From Chryseobacterium lathyri (GTDB taxonomy: Bacteria; Bacteroidota; Bacteroidia; Flavobacteriales; Weeksellaceae): DNA of 64,000 bases. A model generated the notes under the pieces. It searched no databases. It was not told the origin of the DNA and worked only from the letters and a program-made list of their open reading frames with translations. How positions within the stretch are numbered: position 1 is the first letter of the stretch; the number at the start of each line of letters is the position of its first letter. The stretch is from assembly GCF_030812195.1 (NCBI RefSeq), contig NZ_JAUSSF010000001.1:372001-436000 (forward strand), written 5' to 3'. A program made the position numbers and the translations under genes. Shown here in pieces: positions 1-7,933 of this stretch.

Positions 1-6
1 TAGCCT

Positions 7-14
7 TATCTTTG
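7..14 (+). promoter_or_regulatory. -7 box of the tRNA array promoter
   Basis: TATCTTTG matches the Bacteroidota -7 consensus TAnnTTTG and lies 12 bases before the first tRNA. The -33 element would fall outside the window. Confidence 0.6.
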
Positions 15-26
15 CACTCACAATAT

Positions 27-99
<73 letters not shown>

Positions 100-137
100 C
101 TAAGAAAGTGCTTTCGGTAAGCACTCTAAAGATACAC

Positions 138-210
<73 letters not shown>

Positions 211-248
211 CTAAGAAAGTGCTTTCGGTAAGCACTCTAAAGATACAC

Positions 249-321
<73 letters not shown>

Positions 322-329
322 CTAGAACA

Positions 330-359
330 AAAGAAGCAATAATTTATTGCTTCTTTTTG
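330..359 (+). terminator. Terminator of the tRNA array
   Basis: Stem AAGAAGCAAT / ATTGCTTCTT with a 5-base loop, running into T residues. Bases 360-509 hold nothing else I can recognise. Confidence 0.85.
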
Positions 360-509
360 TTTATATCCTTAATAAATAAAATCGATTATCTGTAAATTAA
401 CGCAACGTTTCACTCATACCTAAATTCTATTGATTTTACAATGATATTGAAAAAGCAGCATTTAACATTACAGAATCCCATAATTTCATTACTGTTGATA
501 GATTTTCGG

Positions 510-752
510 TTATTCTTTATTTCTCCATAGCTTGTATTTCACCTTCATACAGTGCCCACACGGGCGGTAATTATTTTCTAATGCTTCCTTTTCAGAAATA
601 AAAAAGACCCTGTTTTCTTTTTTCATTCTTTTGCCGGAGGAACACTGAAGTAATCCGTAAATTTTTAGCTTGTGGTTCCCTCCGAATTTAATTTCCCCGC
701 TTCTGATTTTACTTCTTAAGACCGTATCAGGGATTTCAGTATGCCCTTTCAT
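510..752 (-). CDS. Ada-type metal-binding mini-protein
   Basis: An 80-residue protein resembling only the N-terminal zinc-binding domain of the Ada methyltransferase. The C-terminal part has the Ada-like pattern of EAL followed by RPCGHC (Cys65 and Cys68); one further cysteine (Cys37) sits in the region of the Ada methyl-acceptor, so one of the usual four ligands is replaced or missing. There is no HTH and no C-terminal methyltransferase domain. It begins 3 bases after the DUF2086 oxygenase gene, so the two are very probably cotranscribed. A role in sensing or binding alkylated DNA is inference from the family and neighbour. Confidence 0.7.
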   Translation of the reverse strand: MKGHTEIPDTVLRSKIRSGEIKFGGNHKLKIYGLLQCSSGKRMKKENRVFFISEKEALENNYRPCGHCMKVKYKLWRNKE

Positions 753-755
753 CTG

Positions 756-1469
756 TTAACTTACAGCATCATGAAATATAATTCCCAATGTACAGCGGCT
801 GCCTTCTTTTACCTCACTCACGCCGTGTTTCATATTTACTCTGTAATACCCTTTAGCTCCTTTCTCAGGTTTAAAATTGGTAGTGAAAATTAAAGCATCA
901 CCTTTCTTTGGGTTAATAACTATGGCTTTGGACTGTGCTCTGGGAATCTGCAGGGTAAGTACAAATTCTCCGCCTGTAAAATCTTTTTCAGGCTCATTCA
1001 ACATCAAAACGAGCTGAATTGGAAAGTAAATATCTCCGTAAAGATCCTGATGTAAAGTATTAAAGCCCCCTTTTCCATATTTTAAGATTAAAGGAGTTGC
1101 TTTCCGCTGGTTGTTGTCATGACACTGCTGAAGTAATGCTGCATGTTCCAACGGGAAACCTATATCAATCTTCAATGCTTTAAACCATGTATTGGCAACA
1201 GAAACGAGATGCGGATATACATTTGTTCTTATTGTTTGGATTAAATCAGGCAACGGATAATTGAAGTATCTATACTCACCCAATCCAAAACGGTGCCGGG
1301 CCATGACAACCGTTTTGCGGTATAAAGCTGTATTGTCATAATTTGATTTTAATGTTTTGCACTCATTATCGGATAATAAACCAGGCACAAGGGCATATCC
1401 GTTTTGATGCAGGGCCTCAGTAATGCTTTGCCAGTCTATATTTTCAATTCTCTGGATGATGTCATTCAT
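756..1469 (-). CDS. DUF2086 2OG-Fe(II) oxygenase, putative alkylated-DNA repair
   Basis: This 237-residue protein matches the DUF2086 (Oxygenase-NA) family nearly end to end: RYFNYPLP near 67-74, LHQDLYGD at 139-146, GGEFVL at 166-171, and KHGVS plus FHDA near the C-terminus. His140, Asp142 and His215 form the expected HxD...H iron triad, and Arg225 is a plausible 2-oxoglutarate ligand. The family is predicted to act oxidatively on damaged DNA, which fits the Ada-like gene 3 bases downstream. Substrate and activity are not shown by sequence alone. It has no signal peptide, so it should be cytoplasmic. Confidence 0.85.
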   Translation of the reverse strand: MNDIIQRIENIDWQSITEALHQNGYALVPGLLSDNECKTLKSNYDNTALYRKTVVMARHRFGLGEYRYFNYPLPDLIQTIRTNVYPHLVSVANTWFKALKIDIGFPLEHAALLQQCHDNNQRKATPLILKYGKGGFNTLHQDLYGDIYFPIQLVLMLNEPEKDFTGGEFVLTLQIPRAQSKAIVINPKKGDALIFTTNFKPEKGAKGYYRVNMKHGVSEVKEGSRCTLGIIFHDAVS

Positions 1470-1643
1470 TATTTTACATTTTATAATACAAATCTCTGAA
1501 GCTAATTGGGTTTATAAAATCCGAAACATGTTGTTTTAAAAGAAAACTTAACCTATCATCTTATTATTAAAAAGTAGTATTACTTCTACAAAACAGGTTA
1601 TTTAATTCTACAGCTTTTTTCAGCGGAATAGGCCCCAAAATAT

Positions 1644-1779
1644 TACTTTTGTATCACTCTTACTAATCAGGAGACTGGTTACAGAGTTTATTTATGTTTA
1701 AGAATCTCCGCCCTCATTTTCTACTTTTTTCTGAATGTTTTTATGATTAGTGCATAACATTCTGGCGGAGATTTTTTTT
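1644..1779 (+). ncRNA. Candidate structured small RNA with own promoter and terminator
   Basis: A -7 box TACTTTTG (1644-1651) precedes a compact two-hairpin region with no credible ORF. Hairpin 1: outer stem CTCT/AGAG (1657-1660, 1683-1686), inner stem TAATCAG/CTGGTTA (1664-1670, 1675-1681, one G-T pair), capped by GAGA, a GNRA tetraloop. Hairpin 2: AATCTCCGCC (1703-1712) pairs perfectly with GGCGGAGATT (1764-1773), enclosing an inner stem GAATGTT/AACATTC (1733-1739, 1756-1762), then eight T in a row (1772-1779). The transcript would start near 1657 and be about 120 nt long. No Rfam family is recognised; it could also be an attenuator without a downstream gene. Confidence 0.5.
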
Positions 1780-1836
1780 ATAACATGCCTTAATTTTTAT
1801 CAGAACATAATGATTAATGTATTGTATATTCTAAAT

Positions 1837-1866
1837 AAAAAAGAACTGCATATGCAGTTCTTTTTT
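1837..1866. terminator. Perfect 30-bp palindrome, bidirectional terminator-like
   Basis: Two 15-base arms, AAAAAAGAACTGCAT and its exact complement, give an A-run and T-run on either side of a GC-containing core. No intact gene ends beside it; it may serve the small RNA upstream or be left from a lost gene. Confidence 0.6.
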
Positions 1867-1873
1867 ATTGTGT

Positions 1874-2052
1874 AAAGTTGAGGAAGTAAATCTGACTAAT
1901 GAAGGAGATTCGTATTGTCCGGTCATGGAGGGGTAAAGATTATTGAAAAGATGGAAATATTTGTAAAACAACAGTTTGAAATCTTTCCTGATCTTTATCT
2001 TTTTGAATTAGGATTCGGTATTGTGAAGAACACCAACGAAATATGGAAATAA
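1874..2052 (+). pseudogene. Possible remnant of a short coding region
   Basis: Bases 1951-2052 form a 33-codon ATG ORF (MEIFVKQQFEIF at its start, NEIWK at its end) with ordinary-looking codon use. Just upstream, a different frame is open up to a TAA at about 1935. Both frames would join if one base of the GGGG run near 1930 were added or removed, suggesting a decayed frameshifted gene. No family is recognised. A genuine small protein starting at 1951 is the alternative. Confidence 0.25.
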
Positions 2053-2070
2053 TAAATCGTACTTAAAATT

Positions 2071-2100
2071 AAAATCCTGCTTAAAAAAAGCAGGATTTAT
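2071..2100 (-). terminator. Terminator of the secreted-protein gene
   Basis: Stem AAATCCTGC / GCAGGATTT, 20 bases beyond the stop codon of the minus-strand gene. It could work in both directions. Confidence 0.7.
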
Positions 2101-2121
2101 TATCGTTTAATTAACATTTAT

Positions 2122-2703
2122 TTATTGAGCCAATTGACCGTAAGGAGTAAGCTTGTTATCTTCAGACATTGTCTGTTCTAAAAACTCTTTTTTCTGGCCA
2201 CTTTTCATTCTTCCTGCTGCATCACTGGCACTGAAATAAGCTTCACTAAGCTTTGTACTGATTTCTGCCGGTTTAAAATCGAATTTTGTATCCCCTTCCA
2301 CACCCAGATATCCGTTCTTTCTTGTCAGGTTTGAGATATAATTGTTGTAGTTGATGAATGTATTTCTTAAGTATTGTGTATGGTATTCCATGCATTTCTT
2401 AGCTTTTTTGGAAGAATTGTTAAGAATGCAGTTCTTCATATTATTTCTGTACAGGAACCATTCAGATTCCAAAATACCATATTCTTTTCCTAAAGCAGTC
2501 TTTCCGTTGGCAACGATATTGTTGTCACCTTCCTTATCAGCAATAGCCTGAAGATGTTTGATAACCAATGGAACTGTGTTTTCAATCTTTGTTTTGGTTT
2601 CCTTTAAGATACTGAGATCTGCAGCCGGAGAATTTTTCTTTTGAGCTGTAGTAACATTAAAAATAAGCAGTAATAGTACAATCAATAAGTTATATCTTTT
2701 CAT
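2122..2703 (-). CDS. Secreted protein of unknown function
   Basis: A 193-residue protein with a clear N-terminal signal peptide (hydrophobic residues 5-17, probable cleavage before QKK), so export to the periplasm or beyond is likely. The mature part is mostly helical, Lys-rich and hydrophilic, with two cysteines in CILNNSSKKAKKCMEY (about 92-104) that could form a disulfide. No domain is recognised. It is monocistronic with its own terminator and is divergent from the BlaI-type regulator across an AT-rich 334-base gap. Confidence 0.75.
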   Translation of the reverse strand: MKRYNLLIVLLLLIFNVTTAQKKNSPAADLSILKETKTKIENTVPLVIKHLQAIADKEGDNNIVANGKTALGKEYGILESEWFLYRNNMKNCILNNSSKKAKKCMEYHTQYLRNTFINYNNYISNLTRKNGYLGVEGDTKFDFKPAEISTKLSEAYFSASDAAGRMKSGQKKEFLEQTMSEDNKLTPYGQLAQ

Positions 2704-2921
2704 GAGAAATTTTTAAAGCACTAAAATAAATATATTTTCTCACTTTAAACAAATACATTTTAATTTTATTTAATAAAAATTAACAAGTTTTAAGAATTTG
2801 TGGCTTAATACTAAGTTTTTGTGCATATTAAATAGGCAATAAATAGGGTACATTAAAAATTTAACATATTTTAATATAAATTATTAAGCTGATTATCAGT
2901 TAATTATATCAATTTATTTTT
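2704..2921. other. AT-rich intergenic sequence
   Basis: Very AT-rich spacer between two divergent genes. I see no ORF or strong hairpin; the only clear structure in the gap is the operator pair beginning at 2922. Confidence 0.5.
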
Positions 2922-2990
2922 TATCACTAGAAAATTAGTTGTTTGATTCAATTTTATTTCTACATTTGTATAACTAATTTCTTAGTGATA
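2922..2990 (+). promoter_or_regulatory. Promoter with paired BlaI-type operators
   Basis: Two dyads flank the promoter: ACTA-GAAAAT-TAGT (2926-2939) and ACTAA-TTTC-TTAGT (2973-2986). The wider arms (2922-2940 and 2972-2990) are also near-perfect inverted copies of each other. Between them lie TTG (2939-2941), 19 bases, and TACATTTG (2961-2968). One dyad covers the -33 element and the other the start site, as expected for repression by the regulator encoded downstream. A further half-site, TATCACTTA, is at 3012-3020. Confidence 0.75.
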
Positions 2991-3037
2991 TAAGATTTTA
3001 TCAAAATAGTCTATCACTTAATAATAATGAACAGGAT

Positions 3038-3406
3038 ATGAAAATTCAGAATTTGACAAAAGCAGAAGAGCAGGTGATGCAGTATTTATGGAAACTAGAA
3101 AAAGGATTTCTGAAAGATATTCTGGACCTGTTTCCGGAGCCGAAACCCCATACCAATACAGTGTCTACAATTTTAAAAGTATTAAAGGACAAAGAATTTG
3201 TAGATTATCATGTATATGGGAGACAGCATGAATATTTCCCGTTGATTACCAAAGAACAGTATTCCGGGAAAACTATGAAAAGTCTTGTGAAAAATTATTT
3301 CAAAGGTTCTTATAAAAGCGCCGTTTCCTTCCTTGTTGAAAAGAACGAAATGACCGTGGAAGACCTGGAAATGCTTCTGAACGAACTCAAAAAGAAAACT
3401 AACTGA
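3038..3406 (+). CDS. BlaI/MecI/CopY-family repressor
   Basis: A 122-residue winged-helix regulator. The N-terminal TKAEEQVMQYLW and the following PHTNTVSTILKVLKDK (about residues 37-52) are the conserved BlaI HTH region; the C-terminal third resembles the dimerisation and cleavage region. The stop lies 2 bases before the M56 peptidase gene, the standard BlaI-BlaR1 arrangement in which the transmembrane peptidase triggers repressor loss. No beta-lactamase gene is in this operon, so the target regulon is unknown; the metallo-beta-lactamase is over 10 kb away. The double dyad upstream implies autorepression. Confidence 0.9.
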   Translation: MKIQNLTKAEEQVMQYLWKLEKGFLKDILDLFPEPKPHTNTVSTILKVLKDKEFVDYHVYGRQHEYFPLITKEQYSGKTMKSLVKNYFKGSYKSAVSFLVEKNEMTVEDLEMLLNELKKKTN

Positions 3407-3408
3407 TC

Positions 3409-5352
3409 ATGGAAACTGTTTTTTTATACTTGGGAAAAGTAATTGTATGCTCCGGTGTAATGTTTTTATATTACCAGTTGTCTTTAAAAGACAAGACATT
3501 TCATCATTATAACAGGTTTTACCTCCTGTTTGCAATGGTCGTATCCCTGTTGCTGCCCCTGATCAGGGTAGATGACTTTACAATAGAAGTGAATAGTGAT
3601 ATGTATATGCTTCTTGACAGGATACAGAATTTTAATACCAATAAAAACATAGACAATGGCCACATTTATTTTAGAATTATTTTTTCAGCTTTGGGACTGG
3701 TTTCTCTCTATTTTTTAGGGAAGTTGATTTTCGGGATCCTCAAGATCCAGAAGCTTAAGAAACAGTTTCAAAAAGAAAGTTTTGATGGGATCAATTTTTA
3801 CCGTACAGACCTGACAGAAGCCCCGTTTTCATATTTTAAAAACCTTTTCTGGAAAAACACCATCACATTGGATTCCGATGTGGGAGAACAGATTTTAAAA
3901 CATGAAATGGTTCATATTGAGCAGAAACACTCATTCGATAAGATTTTTATCGAGATCATTACCTCTGTTTTCTGGTTCAATCCGTTTTTTCATATCATTA
4001 AAAAAGAGATCAGTCTGATCCACGAATACCTGGCTGATAAAAAAGCCGTAAAACAATCGGATACCAAAGCATTTGCGCAGATGCTTTTAGCAAGCCACTT
4101 TTCCGGAACACAGTTGCCTGCTGCCAGTCCGTTTCTAAGTTCAAATCTAAAAAAACGACTCAAAATGTTACAAAAACCAAAAACCAAATTCGGATATGCG
4201 CGGAGAATTTTTGCATTACCGGTTTTATTTTCAGTAGCCTTTGCCTATATGGTAAACGCCAAGAATAAAGAAATTAAAGAAACGAATATAGCAATTAAGG
4301 AAGCTGTTTCTCAGATCAAGAAAGATACCATAACACCTCAGGAAACTGAAAAAAGAGAAATCATAAGTCCGAAATTTTTCAAAGAATCTTCAAGTAAAAA
4401 AGAAATAGCAGAACTTGGAAAGAAAATTGAAGAAAAAAGTAAAGCTTTAAAAAACCTGAAGCCGGAAAGTAAAGAATTCCAGCAGAAGGTGGACGAGATC
4501 AGTGGGCTTTCAGGAGAAATAGGAAGAATTACCAATTCTGATGATTTTAAAATGGCTTTTAGCATTCCCCATACAGAATCAAAAAGAATAAATGATTTTT
4601 TCAGATCTGATGAGTGGAAAAATGAAACCAAAGCCCTTGAAGAGCTTGGCGTTGAAATGCCTGACCTTTCCAATCTGAATATTGATTTTCCGGATGCCTC
4701 ATCAGCTCCGAATGCTTCGAGAGTAAGAGTAATGAAATTTAATGATGCCTTTCAGAGCTGGGACTCAGGAGATACAAAAGCGTCAAGGAAGGCAATTAAA
4801 GAAAGAAAAGCGGCCAGCAAAAGAGCAGAAAAAGCGAGAGTCGAAGCTATGAAATTAAGCGAAAAGGCCAGAGAAATGGGAGAGAAAGCCAGAATGGAGG
4901 CGATGAAAGCAGGAGAGTTTGGAAGAATACATGGCGAAGCAGCAAGAATAGCAGGTGAGCAGGCCAGAATAGCCGGTGAAAAAGCTAGGCTTGAAGGAGA
5001 AAAAGTCAGAAAGGCCGGTGAAAAAGCCAGACTGGATGCATTAAAGGGAGCTAAAGGAAATGTCTATTTTTACAAAAGCACCAACACTGTTCAACCGGGT
5101 TCATTAAACAGAACCATGGAACTGGAAGCAGATTATATTAAGAAAGATGCTAATGGAATGATTGCGATGAATGGCGTGAGAAAACTCAAAGTGAATGGCT
5201 GGGATGATGCTAAGATTTTCCTGGATGGAAGACAGATCACCAAAAGTGAAATGGATGCTATAAAACCTGAAAGTATCGCAAGTATTACCATTAATAAAGA
5301 AAATGGAGCGAATATCAGACGTGGAGAAATAAGAATTCAGACAAAAAAATAA
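3409..5352 (+). CDS. BlaR1-type M56 metallopeptidase with helical repeat tail
   Basis: 647 residues. The N-terminal part has membrane segments near 8-26, 35-52 and 87-108, a zinc motif HEMVH at 165-169 and the second M56 motif HEYLAD at 205-210, then a fourth membrane segment near 265-283. All catalytic residues are present. The periplasmic C-terminal half is not a penicillin-binding sensor: it has a charged helical region, a repeat block of about 460-550 built from seven-residue units such as EKARLEG and EQARIAG, and an end resembling a TonB plug-like fold (SIASITINKENGA). The stimulus is therefore unlikely to be a covalent beta-lactam. Membrane signalling with the adjacent repressor is inferred. 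Confidence 0.85.
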   Translation: METVFLYLGKVIVCSGVMFLYYQLSLKDKTFHHYNRFYLLFAMVVSLLLPLIRVDDFTIEVNSDMYMLLDRIQNFNTNKNIDNGHIYFRIIFSALGLVSLYFLGKLIFGILKIQKLKKQFQKESFDGINFYRTDLTEAPFSYFKNLFWKNTITLDSDVGEQILKHEMVHIEQKHSFDKIFIEIITSVFWFNPFFHIIKKEISLIHEYLADKKAVKQSDTKAFAQMLLASHFSGTQLPAASPFLSSNLKKRLKMLQKPKTKFGYARRIFALPVLFSVAFAYMVNAKNKEIKETNIAIKEAVSQIKKDTITPQETEKREIISPKFFKESSSKKEIAELGKKIEEKSKALKNLKPESKEFQQKVDEISGLSGEIGRITNSDDFKMAFSIPHTESKRINDFFRSDEWKNETKALEELGVEMPDLSNLNIDFPDASSAPNASRVRVMKFNDAFQSWDSGDTKASRKAIKERKAASKRAEKARVEAMKLSEKAREMGEKARMEAMKAGEFGRIHGEAARIAGEQARIAGEKARLEGEKVRKAGEKARLDALKGAKGNVYFYKSTNTVQPGSLNRTMELEADYIKKDANGMIAMNGVRKLKVNGWDDAKIFLDGRQITKSEMDAIKPESIASITINKENGANIRRGEIRIQTKK

Positions 5353-5423
5353 GTACCATTGAGCTTTGTCAGTTCTTCTGAGGTTGGCAAAGCTTTTAGT
5401 AGCAGAAAAAGAAAGCGTAGATT

Positions 5424-6314
5424 ATGAAAAAAAAATATTTAATTTTATTAGTGATGCTAGGGATGTTCGCCAATGCGCAGATCAACAGATTCTTTTATGA
5501 TTATAAATATGTTGCGGATTCTACTAATAGGGCAGAGGTGAAAAGTGATATTATGCTTCTGGATATTGATAAAAGCGGTTCCAAATATTACAGCCGCGAA
5601 AAATTCGTTGCGGATTCCACAACAAAAGCAGATATTGCCAAGCAGATGAAAGGTGGATTTGGCGGGAGTATTAACATCAAGAAAAATATAAAACCGGGAA
5701 CTATTTTCTCAAGCGTTACAAAGAAGTATCCGGAGTATAATATATCGTTCTCCGAAAAAGTAGGGAATACAACTTATAAAATAACAGAAGATCAGAAACC
5801 TGAGTGGAAAATTTTGCCTGAAAAGGAAAAAATTGGCGAATATAATACTCAAAAAGCAACTACGAATTATGGAGGAAGAAGCTGGATAGCTTGGTTTACA
5901 ACAGATATTCCTATCCAGGATGGACCTTATAAATTTTGTGGACTGCCGGGACTTATTGTAAAAATTGAAGATACAAAAGGCTATCATATTATGACCTTAA
6001 TCGGAAATAAGAAAACGGAAGTAGTTTCAGAAGAAGCGCTTCAGATACCAGGACTTACTATGGTTGGTATAGGAGGCAAAGAAATTGAAGTCAACAAAAA
6101 ACAATTTAAAAAAGCCTGGAAAGATTATCTTACAGACCCAACCAAAGATATGAAGCAAACAATGAGTACACTTCCTGCAGGGGCGGTTATCAATATGAAA
6201 AACCAGGACGGGAAATCTATTGATATGAATGAAATGTACAGGAATATTGAAAAAAGGGCTAAGGAAGATATCGCTAAAAACAACAATAAAATAGAACCTG
6301 ATTTATATAAATAA
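5424..6314 (+). CDS. GLPGLI family secreted protein
   Basis: 296 residues with a signal peptide (residues 1-18, cleavage after ANA). The family-naming GLPGLIVK motif is at about 172-179, preceded by IQDGPYKF. GLPGLI proteins are common exported proteins of Bacteroidota with no established activity. It starts 71 bases after the M56 peptidase gene and may be cotranscribed with it. It is paralogous to the GLPGLI gene at 7006: both share WKILP, the AxWFTT region and the GLPGLI block. Confidence 0.85.
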   Translation: MKKKYLILLVMLGMFANAQINRFFYDYKYVADSTNRAEVKSDIMLLDIDKSGSKYYSREKFVADSTTKADIAKQMKGGFGGSINIKKNIKPGTIFSSVTKKYPEYNISFSEKVGNTTYKITEDQKPEWKILPEKEKIGEYNTQKATTNYGGRSWIAWFTTDIPIQDGPYKFCGLPGLIVKIEDTKGYHIMTLIGNKKTEVVSEEALQIPGLTMVGIGGKEIEVNKKQFKKAWKDYLTDPTKDMKQTMSTLPAGAVINMKNQDGKSIDMNEMYRNIEKRAKEDIAKNNNKIEPDLYK

Positions 6315-6330
6315 ACACGCTTCTATCAGA

Positions 6331-6371
6331 TAAAAAAGCAGGATGGTTATTAATAATCATCCTGCTTTTTG
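6331..6371 (+). terminator. Terminator after the first GLPGLI gene
   Basis: Long stem, AAAAAGCAGGATG pairing with CATCCTGCTTTTT, around an AT-rich partly paired loop, 17 bases after the stop codon. Confidence 0.85.
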
Positions 6372-6421
6372 ATTATTACTCCTATCTTTAAAGTTTAAAC
6401 TTTAAACCTTGAATCCAATTT

Positions 6422-6997
6422 ATGACAGAAAAGGAAAAATGCGAGGCCGGGCTTCTGTACAACGCCAACTATGATCAGCAGCTGATCAGTGAGCGTATGG
6501 CATGCAAAGACCTGTGCCTGGAGTATAACCATCTGAAAAATTCCGATACCCGGAACAGAAACGAACTGATCAAAAAAATTTTAGGAAGCACAAAAGAGCA
6601 TATTTGTATCGAGCCTAATTTTTGGTGCGATTACGGCTATAATATTGAAGTTGGAGAGAATTTCTATGCCAATCATAACCTGACTATTTTAGACTGTGCA
6701 AAGGTAAAATTTGGAGACAATGTTTTTATCGGTCCGAATTGCAGCTTCTACACAGCAGGACATCCGCTGGATGCAAAACAGCGGAATGAAGGCCTGGAAT
6801 ATGCCCATCCAATTATTGTAGGAGATAATGTATGGCTGGGAGGAAACGTAGTGGTTCTGCCCGGAGTTTCCATCGGAAATAATACGGTGATAGGAGCAGG
6901 AAGTGTTGTTACTAAAGATATTCCTGATGATGCGGTTGCTGTGGGAAATCCCTGCAGGGTAATTAAAAATGTTGAAGAAAATTTAAAATCATATTAA
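6422..6997 (+). CDS. Maltose/galactoside O-acetyltransferase family protein
   Basis: 191 residues. An N-terminal Mac domain (MTEKEKCEAGLLYNA) is followed by left-handed beta-helix hexapeptide repeats from about residue 60. The catalytic histidine is in FYTAGHPLD (near 121), and the C-terminal coil has VVLPGVSIGNNTVIGAGSVV. This is the LacA/Maa/NodL type, which transfers acetyl from acetyl-CoA to a sugar hydroxyl; the physiological substrate cannot be told. It sits in its own short unit between the two GLPGLI genes, ending 8 bases before the second. Confidence 0.9.
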   Translation: MTEKEKCEAGLLYNANYDQQLISERMACKDLCLEYNHLKNSDTRNRNELIKKILGSTKEHICIEPNFWCDYGYNIEVGENFYANHNLTILDCAKVKFGDNVFIGPNCSFYTAGHPLDAKQRNEGLEYAHPIIVGDNVWLGGNVVVLPGVSIGNNTVIGAGSVVTKDIPDDAVAVGNPCRVIKNVEENLKSY

Positions 6998-7005
6998 TCA
7001 TTATC

Positions 7006-7875
7006 ATGAAAAAAGTAATCACCTTATTCATTCTCCTATTAACCCTTTCAGTCGGTGCTCAGAGTCAAAGATTCATTTATGAGTATAGGTTTAGCATTGA
7101 TTCTACAGCAAGAGATGTCCAGGAGACTGAAATAATGTTTCTGGATGTTATTCCGAAAGGATCTAAGTTTTATAGTAAAGATGTCTCTGAATCAGATTCT
7201 ACCTGGGCAGCTGCTATGGATATACATGTTAAGCGTGGAATAGAAACGGATCTTTCAAAAATTAAGTTCAAAGGTAAAATTCGTTATAGTGTTGAAAAGT
7301 CATATCCTGATTATTCGGTAAATTTTTTCAATTCTCTGGGGATTGATATGTATATGGTAGAGGAGGGAAGAAAGCAAAAATGGAAAATTCTTCCTGACAA
7401 AGCAAAGATCGGAGAACTGGCTGCTCAAAAAGCTGTTTGCGAATTTGTTGGCAGAAAATGGATTGCATGGTTTACCACAGAGGTGCTCATTCAGGACGGA
7501 CCCTATAAATTCTATGGGCTTCCCGGACTAATTGTAAAATTAGAGGATTCCAGCCAGACGCATTCATTCGAACTAAAGGGAATTAAAAAGCTTCCGGAAG
7601 GATATGAATGGAAGAGTTCCAGAGAGAATAAGCATGGTTTTGACCCCCTTATTAAATTGAATGAAACAAAATATAAACAAGCTTTTAAAGACTACTGTAA
7701 AGATCCAATGAAAAGTGAAAAGCTGATGCAGGCACAAAGCCGTGATGTTTTGGAAATTGATGATTCGGGAAAATTGGTAAAAACTTCTAATGCGAAGAGA
7801 AATGATAGAGAAACGCAATTGATTAATCAAATTAAAAAGGAAAATAATATTCTGGAACTTGATCTGTTGAAATAA
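7006..7875 (+). CDS. GLPGLI family secreted protein, second copy
   Basis: 289 residues with a signal peptide (1-18, ending GAQ). It contains IQDGPYKFYGLPGLIV at about 166-181. It is clearly homologous to the gene at 5424 but diverged over most of its length, so the duplication is old. The 8-base gap to the acetyltransferase gene suggests cotranscription. Function unknown. Confidence 0.85.
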   Translation: MKKVITLFILLLTLSVGAQSQRFIYEYRFSIDSTARDVQETEIMFLDVIPKGSKFYSKDVSESDSTWAAAMDIHVKRGIETDLSKIKFKGKIRYSVEKSYPDYSVNFFNSLGIDMYMVEEGRKQKWKILPDKAKIGELAAQKAVCEFVGRKWIAWFTTEVLIQDGPYKFYGLPGLIVKLEDSSQTHSFELKGIKKLPEGYEWKSSRENKHGFDPLIKLNETKYKQAFKDYCKDPMKSEKLMQAQSRDVLEIDDSGKLVKTSNAKRNDRETQLINQIKKENNILELDLLK

Positions 7876-7879
7876 AAGA

Positions 7880-7912
7880 AAATCCCGGAACGAAAAAGTT
7901 CCGGGATTTTAT
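7880..7912. terminator. Convergent terminator
   Basis: Stem AAATCCCGGAAC / GTTCCGGGATTT with a 6-base loop, between the second GLPGLI gene and the convergent aldolase gene. Confidence 0.85.
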
Positions 7913-7933
7913 ATCTGAATAGCTTTTCAATAA

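Larger units (their letters stand above)
1470..2121. other. Gene-poor stretch
   Basis: Apart from the candidate RNA, the palindrome, the possible remnant and the terminator listed separately, I see no supported gene here. Bases 1470-1640 are AT-rich and contain no recognisable -7 box for the oxygenase gene on the minus strand. Confidence 0.5.

Noticed and set aside
1837-1866. Insertion sequence terminal repeat
   Set aside because: A single perfect palindrome with A- and T-runs fits a terminator; there is no partner repeat or transposase.
4798-5070. Short nucleotide repeat element inside the BlaR1-type gene
   Set aside because: The repetition is at protein level (seven-residue helical units) with varied codons, so it is a coding repeat, not a mobile element.
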